This document shows, piece after piece, positions 15,601-23,459 of a stretch of 33,912 bases of DNA (its first letter is position 1; each line of letters starts with the position of its first letter). The notes under the pieces are model-generated. The model was not told the origin of the DNA. It saw nothing but the letters and a program-made list of their open reading frames with translations, and did not search any database. The position numbers and the translations under genes were made by a program. The stretch spans positions 1 to 33,912 of the forward strand of contig DJVY01000141.1 of assembly GCA_002440885.1 (NCBI GenBank), read 5' to 3'. Source of the stretch: Bacteroidales bacterium UBA6244 (GTDB lineage: Bacteria; Bacteroidota; Bacteroidia; Bacteroidales; F082).

Positions 15601-16067
15601 AAGGTGCCTTTATCATTCAGGAATTAACCGACCTGGTTGAGGAAGCCATTTTAAGCGAGATGGACCGTCTTACCGAACGCGGCGGCGTGTTGGGTGCAAT
15701 GGAGACAATGTATCAGCGCGGAAAAATACAGGAAGAAAGCCTGTATTACGAACACCTGAAACACTCAGGCGATCTGCCCATTATCGGGGTGAACACCTTT
15801 CTGGGAAAAGAAGGCTCAAAAACGGTTATCCCCGGCGAAGTTATTCGTGCCACGGAAACGGAAAAGCAATACCAGATTCATATGCTGGAACAGCTACACC
15901 AAACCTGGGCTGAAGAAACACGTGCCGCCATGGAACTGCTGCAACAAAAAGCCATAAACAACGAAAATATTTTTGAAGCACTTATGGAAGCCACCAAAAC
16001 AGCTTCCATAGGACAGATAACAGGCGCATTATTCGCTGTTGGAGGGCAATATAGAAGGAATATGTAG
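12696..16067 (+). CDS. icmF: fused isobutyryl-CoA mutase IcmF (B12 domain + G-protein chaperone + mutase)
   Basis: A 1123-residue fusion enzyme that interconverts isobutyryl-CoA and n-butyryl-CoA with adenosylcobalamin; some relatives act on pivalyl- or isovaleryl-CoA. Residues 1-140 are the cobalamin-binding domain (FDGHDAA at 22-28 with the DxH histidine, then AGGGGV). Residues ~195-420 are a MeaB/ArgK-like GTPase chaperone with P-loop GITGTGGAGKSS (200-211), ETSGIGQSD and the NKAD guanine motif (343-346). Residues ~560-1123 are the mutase barrel (RTNRRFHYVSKG, RLSTAFDSVTLYGEDPD, MTINGPAPTL). Phe597 in NRRFHY and the absence of the methylmalonyl-CoA mutase YAGFST block favour IcmF over methylmalonyl-CoA mutase. 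Domain order and length are those of the family. The stop overlaps the next start by one base. No cobalamin riboswitch precedes it. Confidence 0.95.
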   Translation: MQHISVYKPKNHIRIVTAASLFDGHDAAINVMRRIIQASGAEVIHLGHNRSVHEIVNTAIQEDAQAIALTSYQGGHMEFLKYMFDMLHEKGCGHIRIFAGGGGVILPEEVKELHAYGITRIYSPDDGMVMGLQGMINDLLEKSDFPTGCDIKVKPEDIYNQNYVAIAQLISAAENYRDQIAPLLEELEKHPRQKQSPVLGITGTGGAGKSSLIDEIVRRFLRDFPEKHMAIISVDPSKRKSGGALLGDRIRMNAIDNPRVYMRSLATRQSNLSISKYVKDAEHIAQAAGFDFIILETSGIGQSDSAIIDHSDLSLYVMTPEYGAASQLEKIDMLDYADLIALNKADKRGAIDALRDVKKQYQRNRQLFDQDADQMPVFATVASQFNDPGVNGLYTHLLATIQRVTGVHFGSEKTELNHSPEKIYIIPPHRVRYLSEIAETVRGYNRWAQQQSEVAQQLFSLQQTVGLLNQRGETAAANAVSDLTKKVDRQLDQANKEILDNWQQTKKAYQDEFFVFKVRDKELKIATHTESLSHLQIPKVCLPPYQSWGEILKWVLKENVPGEFPYAAGVFPFKRENEDPTRMFAGEGGPERTNRRFHYVSKGLPAKRLSTAFDSVTLYGEDPDLRPDIYGKIGNAGVSIACLDDAKKLYSGFNLADPTTSVSMTINGPAPTLVGYFMNAAIDQQCELYIKANGLEEEVNQKIEEIYSQRKTKRPAYQGTIPEGNNGLGLMLLGVTGDMVLPAEIYQKIKKDTISKVRGTVQADILKEDQAQNTCIFSTDFSLKLMGDIQEYFISNNVRNFYSVSISGYHIAEAGANPISQLAFTLANGFTYVEYYLSRGMDINQFAPNLSFFFSNGEDPEYAVIGRVARLIWAKAMKLKYGGDERAQKLKYHIQTSGRSLHAQEIDFNDIRTTLQALYAIYDNCNSLHTNAYDEAITTPTEESVRRAMAIQMIINHELGLAKNQNPLQGAFIIQELTDLVEEAILSEMDRLTERGGVLGAMETMYQRGKIQEESLYYEHLKHSGDLPIIGVNTFLGKEGSKTVIPGEVIRATETEKQYQIHMLEQLHQTWAEETRAAMELLQQKAINNENIFEALMEATKTASIGQITGALFAVGGQYRRNM

Positions 16068-16354
16068 TGCTATTAAAAAAATATGTTTTCATTTTACGTT
16101 CTGAAGGGATTGTTGTGGACAAGGCCTTTTTGTATGGCAGCTATTTATTAAATACAGCCAAGGAAGACAGCGATATTGACATAATGATTGTTACAGAGAC
16201 GGAAGATGATTATGCATCCGGCAAAATATGGAACTTAACCAGAAAAGTAAACACAAAAATAGCGCCTTATCTAGTTGAAAAAAGCAGATTTGACTACAAT
16301 AAAAATTCTCCTTTGATCGAGTTAGTAAAACGAACCGGATTAAAAATAGCCTGA
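16067..16354 (+). CDS. MNT-type nucleotidyltransferase-domain protein
   Basis: A 95-residue protein with the minimal nucleotidyltransferase signature: FLYGSYLLNT followed, ten residues after GS, by DID (GSx10DxD). This is the fold of MNT antitoxins, which usually pair with a HEPN toxin and can AMPylate it. The start is GTG at 16067, overlapping the icmF stop as TAGTG; an in-frame stop at 16052 rules out a longer start. No HEPN gene is visible on either side: icmF is upstream, and the next gene downstream is convergent and ends 15 bp away. It may therefore be an orphan antitoxin domain or act on another target. Its lower GC content than icmF hints at a later arrival. Confidence 0.7.
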   Translation: MLLKKYVFILRSEGIVVDKAFLYGSYLLNTAKEDSDIDIMIVTETEDDYASGKIWNLTRKVNTKIAPYLVEKSRFDYNKNSPLIELVKRTGLKIA

Positions 16355-16368
16355 CGCTTCTACGAAGA

Positions 16369-18480
16369 TTATTTCAGCCCTCTATTTTTCAACAAGGCCT
16401 CTACCGATGGATCTTTGCCTCTGAAATCGCGGTAAAGTTGTTCATGGTCGCTTGTACCGCTTTTTGCCAATATATTCTCCCTGAAACTGTTGGCTGTAGC
16501 CTGATCGTAGAGGCCATGCTCGCGAAAAGCTTCAAAAGCGTCGTGATCTAATACCGCCGACCACAAATAACTGTAGTATCCCGACTCGTAGCCCCCGATG
16601 ATGTGGGTGAAATACGTGCTGCGGTAACGCGGCTCAATTTCATCTATTAACCCCAGATCGTTTAGGTAATTGGCTTCAAAAACCCCGATATCAATCGCTC
16701 CGGTGTCGGTAAGCTGATGGTATGAAAGGTCGAGCAAGGAAGCGGCCAGGTATTCCACATTGTTGAATCCCTGGTTGAAAAACCTGCTGTTGTTGATTTT
16801 TTCAATTAGCAAATCCGGAATGGTATCGCCGGTTTGATAATGAATGGCATAAGCTTTTAGCACCTCCGGCTCTGTAGCCCAATGTTCTAATATCTGAGAC
16901 GGAAGTTCAACAAAATCGGTAGGAATAAAAGTTTCGGGGTACACATTTTTCGCAAACAACCCATCCAAAGCATGACCTAACTCATGGAACAAGGTCTCCA
17001 CTTCATCGAAATTTATCAGCGAAGGCAAATCGCCTGAGGGACGTGTAAAATTGTAAACCACTGTAATGACGGGCTTCACTTCTTCACCATCGGGCAACAC
17101 CTGATGCACGCGGTATTCACCTTGCCATGCCCCACCTTGTTTACTTTCGCGTGGAAAAAAGTCCATGTACATGATGCCCAAACAACTTCCATCGTTGTCA
17201 ATTACCTCGTAGGCTTGGGCATCCGGGTGCGGGAGTGGCAGGTCGTTGAGTGGCTTAAAGGTTATGCCGTACAATTTATTAATGACCATAAAAGCACCAT
17301 CACGCACGTTTTCAAGCTTAAAATATGGCCGCAGTTCGCTGTCGTCAAGGTCATATTTTTGTTTCCTCAGCTTTTCGGCATAATACCACCAATCCCAGCT
17401 TTGGAGTTTAAACCCACCCCCTTCAGTGTCTATTATTTCCTGCATCTGTGATACTTCTTCCTGAGCTACCGGAAGAGCGGCTTCCCATACCTGGTTGAGA
17501 AATTTCATCACGTTATCAGGTGTTTTGGCCATTCTTTCTTCTAACACATAGTCGGCGTAGGTAGGATAGCCTAACAAATGGGCTTTGCGTATACGAAGGT
17601 TTATGATGTCGGACAGCAGTTTTTTGTTGTCGAGTTCGTTGTCGTGGTTTCCCCTGTTCAGGTATGCCTGATACAACTGTTGCCTCAGCTCGCGGTTGTC
17701 GGCATATTGCAAAAACGGAATCATGCTTGGTTTTTGCAGGGTAAACACCCATTTTCCGGCTTCACCGGCCTCGGTAGCTTGCTGGGCAGCCATTTGCACG
17801 ACGCTGGCAGGCAATCCGGCCAAATCGGCTTCGTTATCGATAACCAATTGAAAAGCATTGTTCTCATCGAGCACATGCTGATCGAACTTCAGCGTTAACG
17901 TCGAAAGCTGCTGGTTAATGTCTTTTAATTCTGTCTGTTGCTCCGCAGGAAGGTTAGCTCCGCTGCGCACGAAATCTTTGTACACATTTTCCAACAGGAA
18001 TTCCTGTTCATCACTGAGCTGACTTTTATCCTGTTGGTCATATACCGCTTTTACGCGCTTAAAAAGTCCGGGATTCAGGCTGATATTGTCGCTGTGTTCA
18101 GATAAAAGCGGCGAAATTTCTTCAGCCAGATCCTGCATCTCAGTGCTCGTGTTGGCGCTAAGCTGACCAAAAAATATGGCGGCTACCTGATCAAGCAGTT
18201 CTCCACTATAAGCCATCGCTTCGAGGGTATTGTAAAAATCGGGCGCTTCAGGTTGGTTAACAATGGCTTCAATTTCCGCATTTTGCTCTTCCATAGCAAC
18301 CTGAAAGGCAGGAAGGTAATCTTGCAGTTGAATTTCTCCGAAAGGAGGAACACCAAAAGGCGTATCAAATTTTTCGAGTAACGGATTATTTCGGACAACA
18401 TCCTTTTTTTGTTCCATCTGATTGCACGATCCCAACGACATCATGATTAAAATTGTGGTTAAAAAGTAAAGTTTATTCAT
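16369..18480 (-). CDS. M3 family metallopeptidase, lipoprotein (Dcp/oligopeptidase A-like)
   Basis: A 703-residue zinc peptidase that cleaves short peptides, resembling peptidyl-dipeptidase Dcp. The zinc site HELGH is at 499-503, with the third ligand Glu525 in DFVELPSQ, followed by EHW as in other M3 enzymes. Residues 1-19 are a lipoprotein signal ending in the lipobox SLGSC (Cys19), so it is anchored in the envelope, unlike cytoplasmic Dcp of E. coli. The catalytic core region with GGAWQGEYR and VVYNFTRPSGD is intact. Length fits the family. A TAnnTTTG box lies 25 bp upstream. Together with the C69 dipeptidase further on it points to peptide breakdown outside the cytoplasm. Confidence 0.93.
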   Translation of the reverse strand: MNKLYFLTTILIMMSLGSCNQMEQKKDVVRNNPLLEKFDTPFGVPPFGEIQLQDYLPAFQVAMEEQNAEIEAIVNQPEAPDFYNTLEAMAYSGELLDQVAAIFFGQLSANTSTEMQDLAEEISPLLSEHSDNISLNPGLFKRVKAVYDQQDKSQLSDEQEFLLENVYKDFVRSGANLPAEQQTELKDINQQLSTLTLKFDQHVLDENNAFQLVIDNEADLAGLPASVVQMAAQQATEAGEAGKWVFTLQKPSMIPFLQYADNRELRQQLYQAYLNRGNHDNELDNKKLLSDIINLRIRKAHLLGYPTYADYVLEERMAKTPDNVMKFLNQVWEAALPVAQEEVSQMQEIIDTEGGGFKLQSWDWWYYAEKLRKQKYDLDDSELRPYFKLENVRDGAFMVINKLYGITFKPLNDLPLPHPDAQAYEVIDNDGSCLGIMYMDFFPRESKQGGAWQGEYRVHQVLPDGEEVKPVITVVYNFTRPSGDLPSLINFDEVETLFHELGHALDGLFAKNVYPETFIPTDFVELPSQILEHWATEPEVLKAYAIHYQTGDTIPDLLIEKINNSRFFNQGFNNVEYLAASLLDLSYHQLTDTGAIDIGVFEANYLNDLGLIDEIEPRYRSTYFTHIIGGYESGYYSYLWSAVLDHDAFEAFREHGLYDQATANSFRENILAKSGTSDHEQLYRDFRGKDPSVEALLKNRGLK

Positions 18481-18505
18481 TCCTGTTAGCTTTTGATTTG
18501 AGAGG

Positions 18506-18513
18506 CAAAGGTA
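18506..18513 (-). promoter_or_regulatory. TACCTTTG promoter box of the M3 peptidase
   Basis: On the minus strand the octamer reads TACCTTTG, 25 bp before the peptidase ATG, the spacing also seen at metG and the LamG gene. Confidence 0.55.
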
Positions 18514-18596
18514 TTAATTTTTAACTAATTAGCCCATATATTGAATAGCCTGTATTGGCGACTAGTATAACAGCCACACCACCAAGTGCACCTGCC

Positions 18597-20417
18597 TTAC
18601 TTAAAAGTCTGCAAATCCTGAAGCCGTTTATAAGTTCCTTCCAGTTTCAACAATTCGCTGTGAGTGCCTCGCTCCACGATTTCGCCTTTTTTAAGCACGA
18701 TGATTTCATCGGCGTGCTGTATAGTTGAAAGGCGGTGGGCAATAACTACCGTGGTACGGTCTTTCATCACGTTAAACAAAGCGTTCTGCACCAGTTTTTC
18801 AGATTCTGTGTCAAGAGACGAAGTAGCTTCATCGAGTATCAACACTGGTGGATTGGCCAATACTGCACGGGCAATGCTCAACCGTTGACGCTGTCCTCCC
18901 GAAAGCTTTACGCCACGGTCGCCGATGTTGGTTTCATATCCCTGCTCTGATTCCATAATAAAATCATGTGCATTGGCGACTTTGGCGGCGTTTACCACAT
19001 CGTCCATCGTAACATCCTTGCGTCCAAAAGCAATGTTGTTAAAAATCGAATCGTTGAACAGTATACTTTCCTGCGAAACAATGCCCATAAGCCCACGTGT
19101 TTCATCAATGCGGAGGTCTTTTATGTTTTTCCCATCGATGAGAAGACTACCATCGGTAACATCATAAAAACGAGGCAATAAGTCAACCATGGTTGATTTA
19201 CCTCCCCCCGACTCGCCCACCAGCGCGATCATCTTCCCTTTCTCTATCCTCAGGTTGATGTCTTTGAGGATAAGTTCATTTTCATATTTAAAAAACACGT
19301 TTCTAAATTCAATCTCCTTTTCAAAACCTTTCACCGGTAGTGCATTGGGCTTTTCTTCAATCACTTCTTCAGCATCCAGAACCTCGAAAATACGCTCGGC
19401 AGAGGCAATCCCTTTTTGAATGCTGTAGAAACCCTGAGCAAAAGTTTTAGCCGGAGGAATAATCTGCGAAAAAACCACGATGTAAGTGATGAAATCAGCA
19501 GCCTGAATGGTTGGGGTGTCTGACAAAACCATTTGTCCGCCAAACCACAACACAAAAATAATGACTACCGACGACAGGAATTCGCTCATCGGTGAGGACA
19601 AATCACGGCGACGGTAAATCCAAATAAGTAGTTTGGAATAATCTTCATTTTGTCCTTTAAACTTTTTTTCCGAGTAATCGATGGCATTGAACGCCTTGAT
19701 AATCCTTAACCCGGAGATGGTTTCCTCGATATTGGAGAGCAGTCCGGCAAATTTATTCTGACCTATTTTCGATTGCTTACGCAGGCTTTTCCCAATTTGT
19801 CCGATAAGGAAGCCCGTAACAGGCAAAATGATGAGTACAAACAAAGTGAGTTGCGGGCTCATACTCAGCATAAAAGCCACATAAGCAATAATGGTTACCG
19901 GATCGCGAATAATCATTTCAAGAGAGTTCATAATCGAGAACTCGACTTCCTGAACATCGGTGGTTACCCGTGCAATAATATCGCCCTTTTTGTTTTTAGA
20001 GAAAAACGAAAGTGGCAGGATAAGCAGTTTATTGTAAATGGCGTTTCTGATGCCTTTGATCGCCCCGATGCGCACGTTGGCCATAAAATACATCGACAGA
20101 AACCGTGACAGATTTCGCAAGAAAAAGGCGGCAATGAGTACGAGACAAATGTAAATCAGCGCCGTAATTTTACCATTGGCCACGATAACCGTACTTATTT
20201 GATAGTTCAAATAATTCATGAACGATTTCGTGTTGAACGCCAGCTCAGGCTCCACAGTAACCAAATCATCAATGCCGAAAAGCAAGTTTAAAAATGGGAT
20301 GAGCAAGGCAAACGAAAATAGCGAAAACACAATGGTGAACAGGTTAAAAAGCACGTTTAAACCCGCGTAGGGGAGCTCAGGCTTAATATAGGCCAGGACA
20401 CGATAGAATTTTTTCAT
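18597..20417 (-). CDS. MsbA-like ABC exporter, fused permease and ATPase
   Basis: A 606-residue half-transporter that would work as a homodimer in the inner membrane. The N-terminal ~330 residues hold six hydrophobic helices. The ATPase domain has Walker A GESGGGKST (401-409), signature LSGGQ (505-509), Walker B VLILDE (525-530), a SSLD D-loop and the switch His561 in AHRLST. The FSKNKKGDIIARVTTDV segment matches the intracellular loop of lipid and drug exporters. The open frame runs back to 20471, but that start lies within the promoter box at 20469-20476, and MKKFYRVLAYIKPEL at 20417 is the natural N-terminus. Divergence from glycosyltransferase genes makes lipid A-core or another lipid substrate likely, though drug export is not excluded. 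Confidence 0.92.
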   Translation of the reverse strand: MKKFYRVLAYIKPELPYAGLNVLFNLFTIVFSLFSFALLIPFLNLLFGIDDLVTVEPELAFNTKSFMNYLNYQISTVIVANGKITALIYICLVLIAAFFLRNLSRFLSMYFMANVRIGAIKGIRNAIYNKLLILPLSFFSKNKKGDIIARVTTDVQEVEFSIMNSLEMIIRDPVTIIAYVAFMLSMSPQLTLFVLIILPVTGFLIGQIGKSLRKQSKIGQNKFAGLLSNIEETISGLRIIKAFNAIDYSEKKFKGQNEDYSKLLIWIYRRRDLSSPMSEFLSSVVIIFVLWFGGQMVLSDTPTIQAADFITYIVVFSQIIPPAKTFAQGFYSIQKGIASAERIFEVLDAEEVIEEKPNALPVKGFEKEIEFRNVFFKYENELILKDINLRIEKGKMIALVGESGGGKSTMVDLLPRFYDVTDGSLLIDGKNIKDLRIDETRGLMGIVSQESILFNDSIFNNIAFGRKDVTMDDVVNAAKVANAHDFIMESEQGYETNIGDRGVKLSGGQRQRLSIARAVLANPPVLILDEATSSLDTESEKLVQNALFNVMKDRTTVVIAHRLSTIQHADEIIVLKKGEIVERGTHSELLKLEGTYKRLQDLQTFK

Positions 20418-20468
20418 AGACGGTAAACAAAGCTCAGGCCTCAGCGGCAGTGAGCCGATTTTCGGGGT

Positions 20469-20476
20469 CAAAGGTA
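20469..20476 (-). promoter_or_regulatory. TACCTTTG promoter box of the ABC exporter
   Basis: Minus-strand TAnnTTTG match, 51 bp before the chosen ATG at 20417. It supports that start over the longer frame beginning at 20471. Confidence 0.5.
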
Positions 20477-20549
20477 AGCAAACTCAGGCAACAATTCCTT
20501 ATTTTAAAAACCGTGTTTTTTATTCGCGCTGCGACAAAGCTAAAAACCC

Positions 20550-20557
20550 TATCTTTG
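20550..20557 (+). promoter_or_regulatory. TATCTTTG promoter box of the glycosyltransferase/lipid kinase operon
   Basis: TAnnTTTG match 24 bp before the ATG at 20582. It lies inside the longer open frame that starts at 20450, which argues for the later start. Confidence 0.6.
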
Positions 20558-20581
20558 GCTTGTTCAATTTCACCATTTTAC

Positions 20582-21475
20582 ATGAAAGAAGGATTAACAG
20601 AAGTCGTTCGCTCACAACATACGGAGCAATTCTCCATCCTGATTCCAACCTGGAACAGCCTAGAATACCTTAAGCTATGCCTCAGCGGATTGCGGAAATA
20701 TTCGCTTTTTCATAATCAAATCATCGTTTTTATCAACGAGGGGGCTGATGGCACTACCGAATGGTTACAAACACAAACCGACATCGACTACGTGCATGCC
20801 GCCGAAAACAAAGGGGTTTGTTTTGCAGTAAATGCCTGTCGGTCGTTAGCCAAACACGACTACCTGGTATACATGAACGACGACATGATTCCCTGTCCGG
20901 ATTGGGATAAATACCTGGCTGAGGAAATTACCCGGCTTAACACTCCCTACTTTTATCTCTCAGCCACCCTTATCGAACCCAAACAACTCAATAACCCTAA
21001 CTACGTGGCCATCATCCGCGATTTTGGAACATCCCCGGAAAATTTTCAGGAAGAGGCACTTATCGCTTCTTTTGCCGAATTAAAAAAACCCGATTGGCAG
21101 GGAAGCTCATGGCCTCCGAGTGTTGTACACAAAAAAATATGGGATCTGGTGGGTGGTTTCAGCATCGAGTTCTCCCCAGGCATGTATAGCGATCCCGATT
21201 TTTCGATGAAACTTTGGCAACTGGGGGTGCGGATTTTTAAAGGAATTGGCGCAAGCAAAGTGTACCACTTCGGGTCACGATCAACCAAACGCATACGCCA
21301 CAACAAAGGAAGTCGCATGTTTTTAAACAAATGGGGACTAACTTCACGGACATTCTACAGCCAAATACTTGAACTGGGAAAACCCTGGACAAAACCTTAT
21401 CCTGATCAGATAAAACTGTCGACTGGTGCAAGAATACGGAATAAACTGAAAAGAATTATTCAATCAATTAATTGA
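20582..21475 (+). CDS. family 2 glycosyltransferase
   Basis: A 297-residue GT-A-fold sugar transferase. The N-terminal FSILIPTWNSLEYL strand (17-30), the AENKGVCFAVN loop (74-84) and the metal-binding NDD at 99-101 (YMNDDMIP) are typical of GT2. The middle segment with PPSVVHKKIWDLVGGF fits the acceptor-site region of rhamnosyl- or galactosyl-type GT2 enzymes. There is no membrane helix, so it probably works on the cytoplasmic face on a lipid-linked or core-sugar acceptor. The frame extends back to 20450, but ATG 20582 follows the promoter box at the right distance. Its TGA stop overlaps the TTG start of the lipid kinase. Confidence 0.87.
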   Translation: MKEGLTEVVRSQHTEQFSILIPTWNSLEYLKLCLSGLRKYSLFHNQIIVFINEGADGTTEWLQTQTDIDYVHAAENKGVCFAVNACRSLAKHDYLVYMNDDMIPCPDWDKYLAEEITRLNTPYFYLSATLIEPKQLNNPNYVAIIRDFGTSPENFQEEALIASFAELKKPDWQGSSWPPSVVHKKIWDLVGGFSIEFSPGMYSDPDFSMKLWQLGVRIFKGIGASKVYHFGSRSTKRIRHNKGSRMFLNKWGLTSRTFYSQILELGKPWTKPYPDQIKLSTGARIRNKLKRIIQSIN

Positions 21476-22455
21476 AAACCCGAACTTTGGAAAATACTAC
21501 ACCCTGGTTAGTGATTGTTAATCCACACGCTGGTGGATCAAAAGCCAAGTCGGACTGGCCAAAAATTAGCCGGTTATTGCTGGAGGCTGGATTTCAGTTT
21601 GATGTACATTTTTCAACTCATCCGCACCACATAATCGATTTGGTTAAGCAACTCATCGAAACAAAAAATTACGATAAAATTGTTGCCGTTGGTGGTGACG
21701 GCACTTTAAATGAAGTTGTTAATGGCGTTTTCAAACAAACCAGGATTTCTCCCGACAAGGTAAAAGTTGGATTAATAACCGTAGGCACGGGCAACGATTG
21801 GGGTCGTATGTACGAAATGCCAAAGAGCTACCAAAAACAGATCAAAATCCTGCTGAAACAACATACCATCTTGCAGGATGTTGGCCGGGTAAGTTATTTG
21901 CACGATACCCTTTCCAACCACCGCTATTTTGTGAATATTGCCGGCATGGGATTCGATGCGCTGGTGGCGAAAAAAACCAACTTGCTGAAAATAAGAGGAT
22001 CGGGAGGCCCGCTTTCGTATTTGTATAGTCTGGTAACCGGACTGTTTCAGTTTCATCCGGTGCACGTTACCCTCCAACGCGATGATGAAGAAGTTTTTTC
22101 CGGATCTGTTTTTAGCATGAGCATCGGGATATGTAAGTTTAATGGTGGAGGGATGAAACAGCTGCCAAATGCCATACCAAACGATGGCCTCTTTGATGTA
22201 ACCATCATCAAAAAGATGCGAAAATCGAAGGTATTGCGCCATATTCATCAGGTATATGATGGATCGTTTATTCACCTGAAAGAAGTGGCCACGTTTACCG
22301 GAAAATCGTTTACCATACAATCCGAACCCGCGCACAAAGCCTTTTTGGAAACAGATGGAGAATCGTTGGGACATTCTCCCCTGTTTTTTGAAATCCTGCC
22401 TAAAGCCATTTTACTGATTATAAAAAAGAAAGCAGCCAAACAATACACTGATTAA
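21472..22455 (+). CDS. diacylglycerol kinase/YegS-type lipid kinase
   Basis: A 327-residue lipid kinase of the DAGK catalytic family, which phosphorylates diacylglycerol or related lipids with ATP. The signature GGDGTLNEVVNG begins at residue 74, preceded by VNPHAGGSKAK (16-26) and followed by TVGTGNDWGR. The late ETDGE block matches the conserved C-terminal loop. The start appears to be TTG at 21472, overlapping the upstream TGA as TTGA; no ATG lies near the N-terminus, and TTG 21487 is the only other close choice. Translation is thus probably coupled to the glycosyltransferase. The patatin lipoprotein follows after 20 bp, which places lipid phosphorylation and lipid hydrolysis in one transcript. 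Confidence 0.9.
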   Translation: MKTRTLENTTPWLVIVNPHAGGSKAKSDWPKISRLLLEAGFQFDVHFSTHPHHIIDLVKQLIETKNYDKIVAVGGDGTLNEVVNGVFKQTRISPDKVKVGLITVGTGNDWGRMYEMPKSYQKQIKILLKQHTILQDVGRVSYLHDTLSNHRYFVNIAGMGFDALVAKKTNLLKIRGSGGPLSYLYSLVTGLFQFHPVHVTLQRDDEEVFSGSVFSMSIGICKFNGGGMKQLPNAIPNDGLFDVTIIKKMRKSKVLRHIHQVYDGSFIHLKEVATFTGKSFTIQSEPAHKAFLETDGESLGHSPLFFEILPKAILLIIKKKAAKQYTD

Positions 22456-22475
22456 TTTACTAAAACCTCTTCCAA

Positions 22476-23405
22476 ATGAAATCAAAAATTTTTATCATTT
22501 CGACATTGGCCTTACTGCTTGTCATGGCGTCGTGCTCGCGTAAATTTATGGTTGTCGATACTCCGGCGAAACTACCCACACCTAAAGCAATAGTGTCGAC
22601 GCCACAAGTAGCCTTGGTTTTGGGAGGAGGAGCATTTCGTGGTGTTGCCCACGTGGGCGTGATAAAAGCCCTGGAGGAGGCCGGCATACCAATTGATCTG
22701 GTGGTTGGAACCAGTGCCGGCAGCTTCGCCGGTGCACTATACGCCGACTATCCACACATCGACTCATTGATTCCTCTTACTTCAAGTGCTACGGTAAAAA
22801 CAGTGTTCGATTTTAGTCTGTTTCGCTCACGCGAAGGGTTTATCTCGGGAAAAAAGCTGCAAAAATTTCTTTTAGAGAACCTGCATCATTCGAAAATCGA
22901 AGATACGCCAATCCCCTTTGTGGCAGTGACAACAGATTTGGAGACAGGTAATTCAGTAGCCTTAGCCTCCGGACCTATTGCTCCCGCAGTAAATGCAAGC
23001 TGCGCTATTCCCGGACTGTTTGAGCCTGTAAAAATGTATGGAACAACTTTTGTTGACGGTGGTGTGCTGAACGCTGTTCCGGCCGATGTGGCCAAACAAT
23101 ATCATGCCAACTTAATCATTGCCGTTGATGTAATGGCCGATTTCGACACATTGACCACCTTTAAAAACTATATCGCGGTGTATCAACGGTCTTTTTCGAT
23201 AGCTGCACATGCCCTAAAAGAAGAAAAATTGAAACAGGCCGACATTGTTATTAAACCTGATTTAAAAAACTTTCCACTGATGAGCAGCAAAGACAACCAA
23301 CAAATGTATGAAGCCGGACTGAGCGCCGGTAAGGCCGCCATACCGGAAATTCTGAAATTGATGAAAGCCAAAGGAATCGTTCCCAAAGTGAAAAACGACA
23401 AATAA
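22476..23405 (+). CDS. patatin-like phospholipase, lipoprotein
   Basis: A 309-residue lipoprotein acyl hydrolase, related to the RssA/YchK group. The lipobox VMASC puts the acylated Cys at 20; the SRKF after it is basic, so surface export through an acidic signal is unlikely. The patatin domain has the oxyanion loop GGGAFRG (50-56), nucleophile Ser80 in GTSAG, and the dyad Asp194 in VDGG. PIAPAVNASCAIPGLF is also typical. It is expected to cleave phospholipid or lysophospholipid acyl chains in the periplasm or at the membrane. It follows the lipid kinase by 20 bp. Confidence 0.93.
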   Translation: MKSKIFIISTLALLLVMASCSRKFMVVDTPAKLPTPKAIVSTPQVALVLGGGAFRGVAHVGVIKALEEAGIPIDLVVGTSAGSFAGALYADYPHIDSLIPLTSSATVKTVFDFSLFRSREGFISGKKLQKFLLENLHHSKIEDTPIPFVAVTTDLETGNSVALASGPIAPAVNASCAIPGLFEPVKMYGTTFVDGGVLNAVPADVAKQYHANLIIAVDVMADFDTLTTFKNYIAVYQRSFSIAAHALKEEKLKQADIVIKPDLKNFPLMSSKDNQQMYEAGLSAGKAAIPEILKLMKAKGIVPKVKNDK

Positions 23406-23435
23406 ACAAAAGTTAAAAATGTCGCCTGGTTAACG

Positions 23436-23443
23436 TAACTTTG
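23436..23443 (+). promoter_or_regulatory. TAACTTTG promoter box before the second glycosyltransferase
   Basis: TAnnTTTG match 16 bp before the ATG at 23460. It suggests that this gene has its own promoter in addition to read-through from the patatin gene 54 bp upstream. Confidence 0.5.
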
Positions 23444-23459
23444 CTAAAAAACACGGTAT

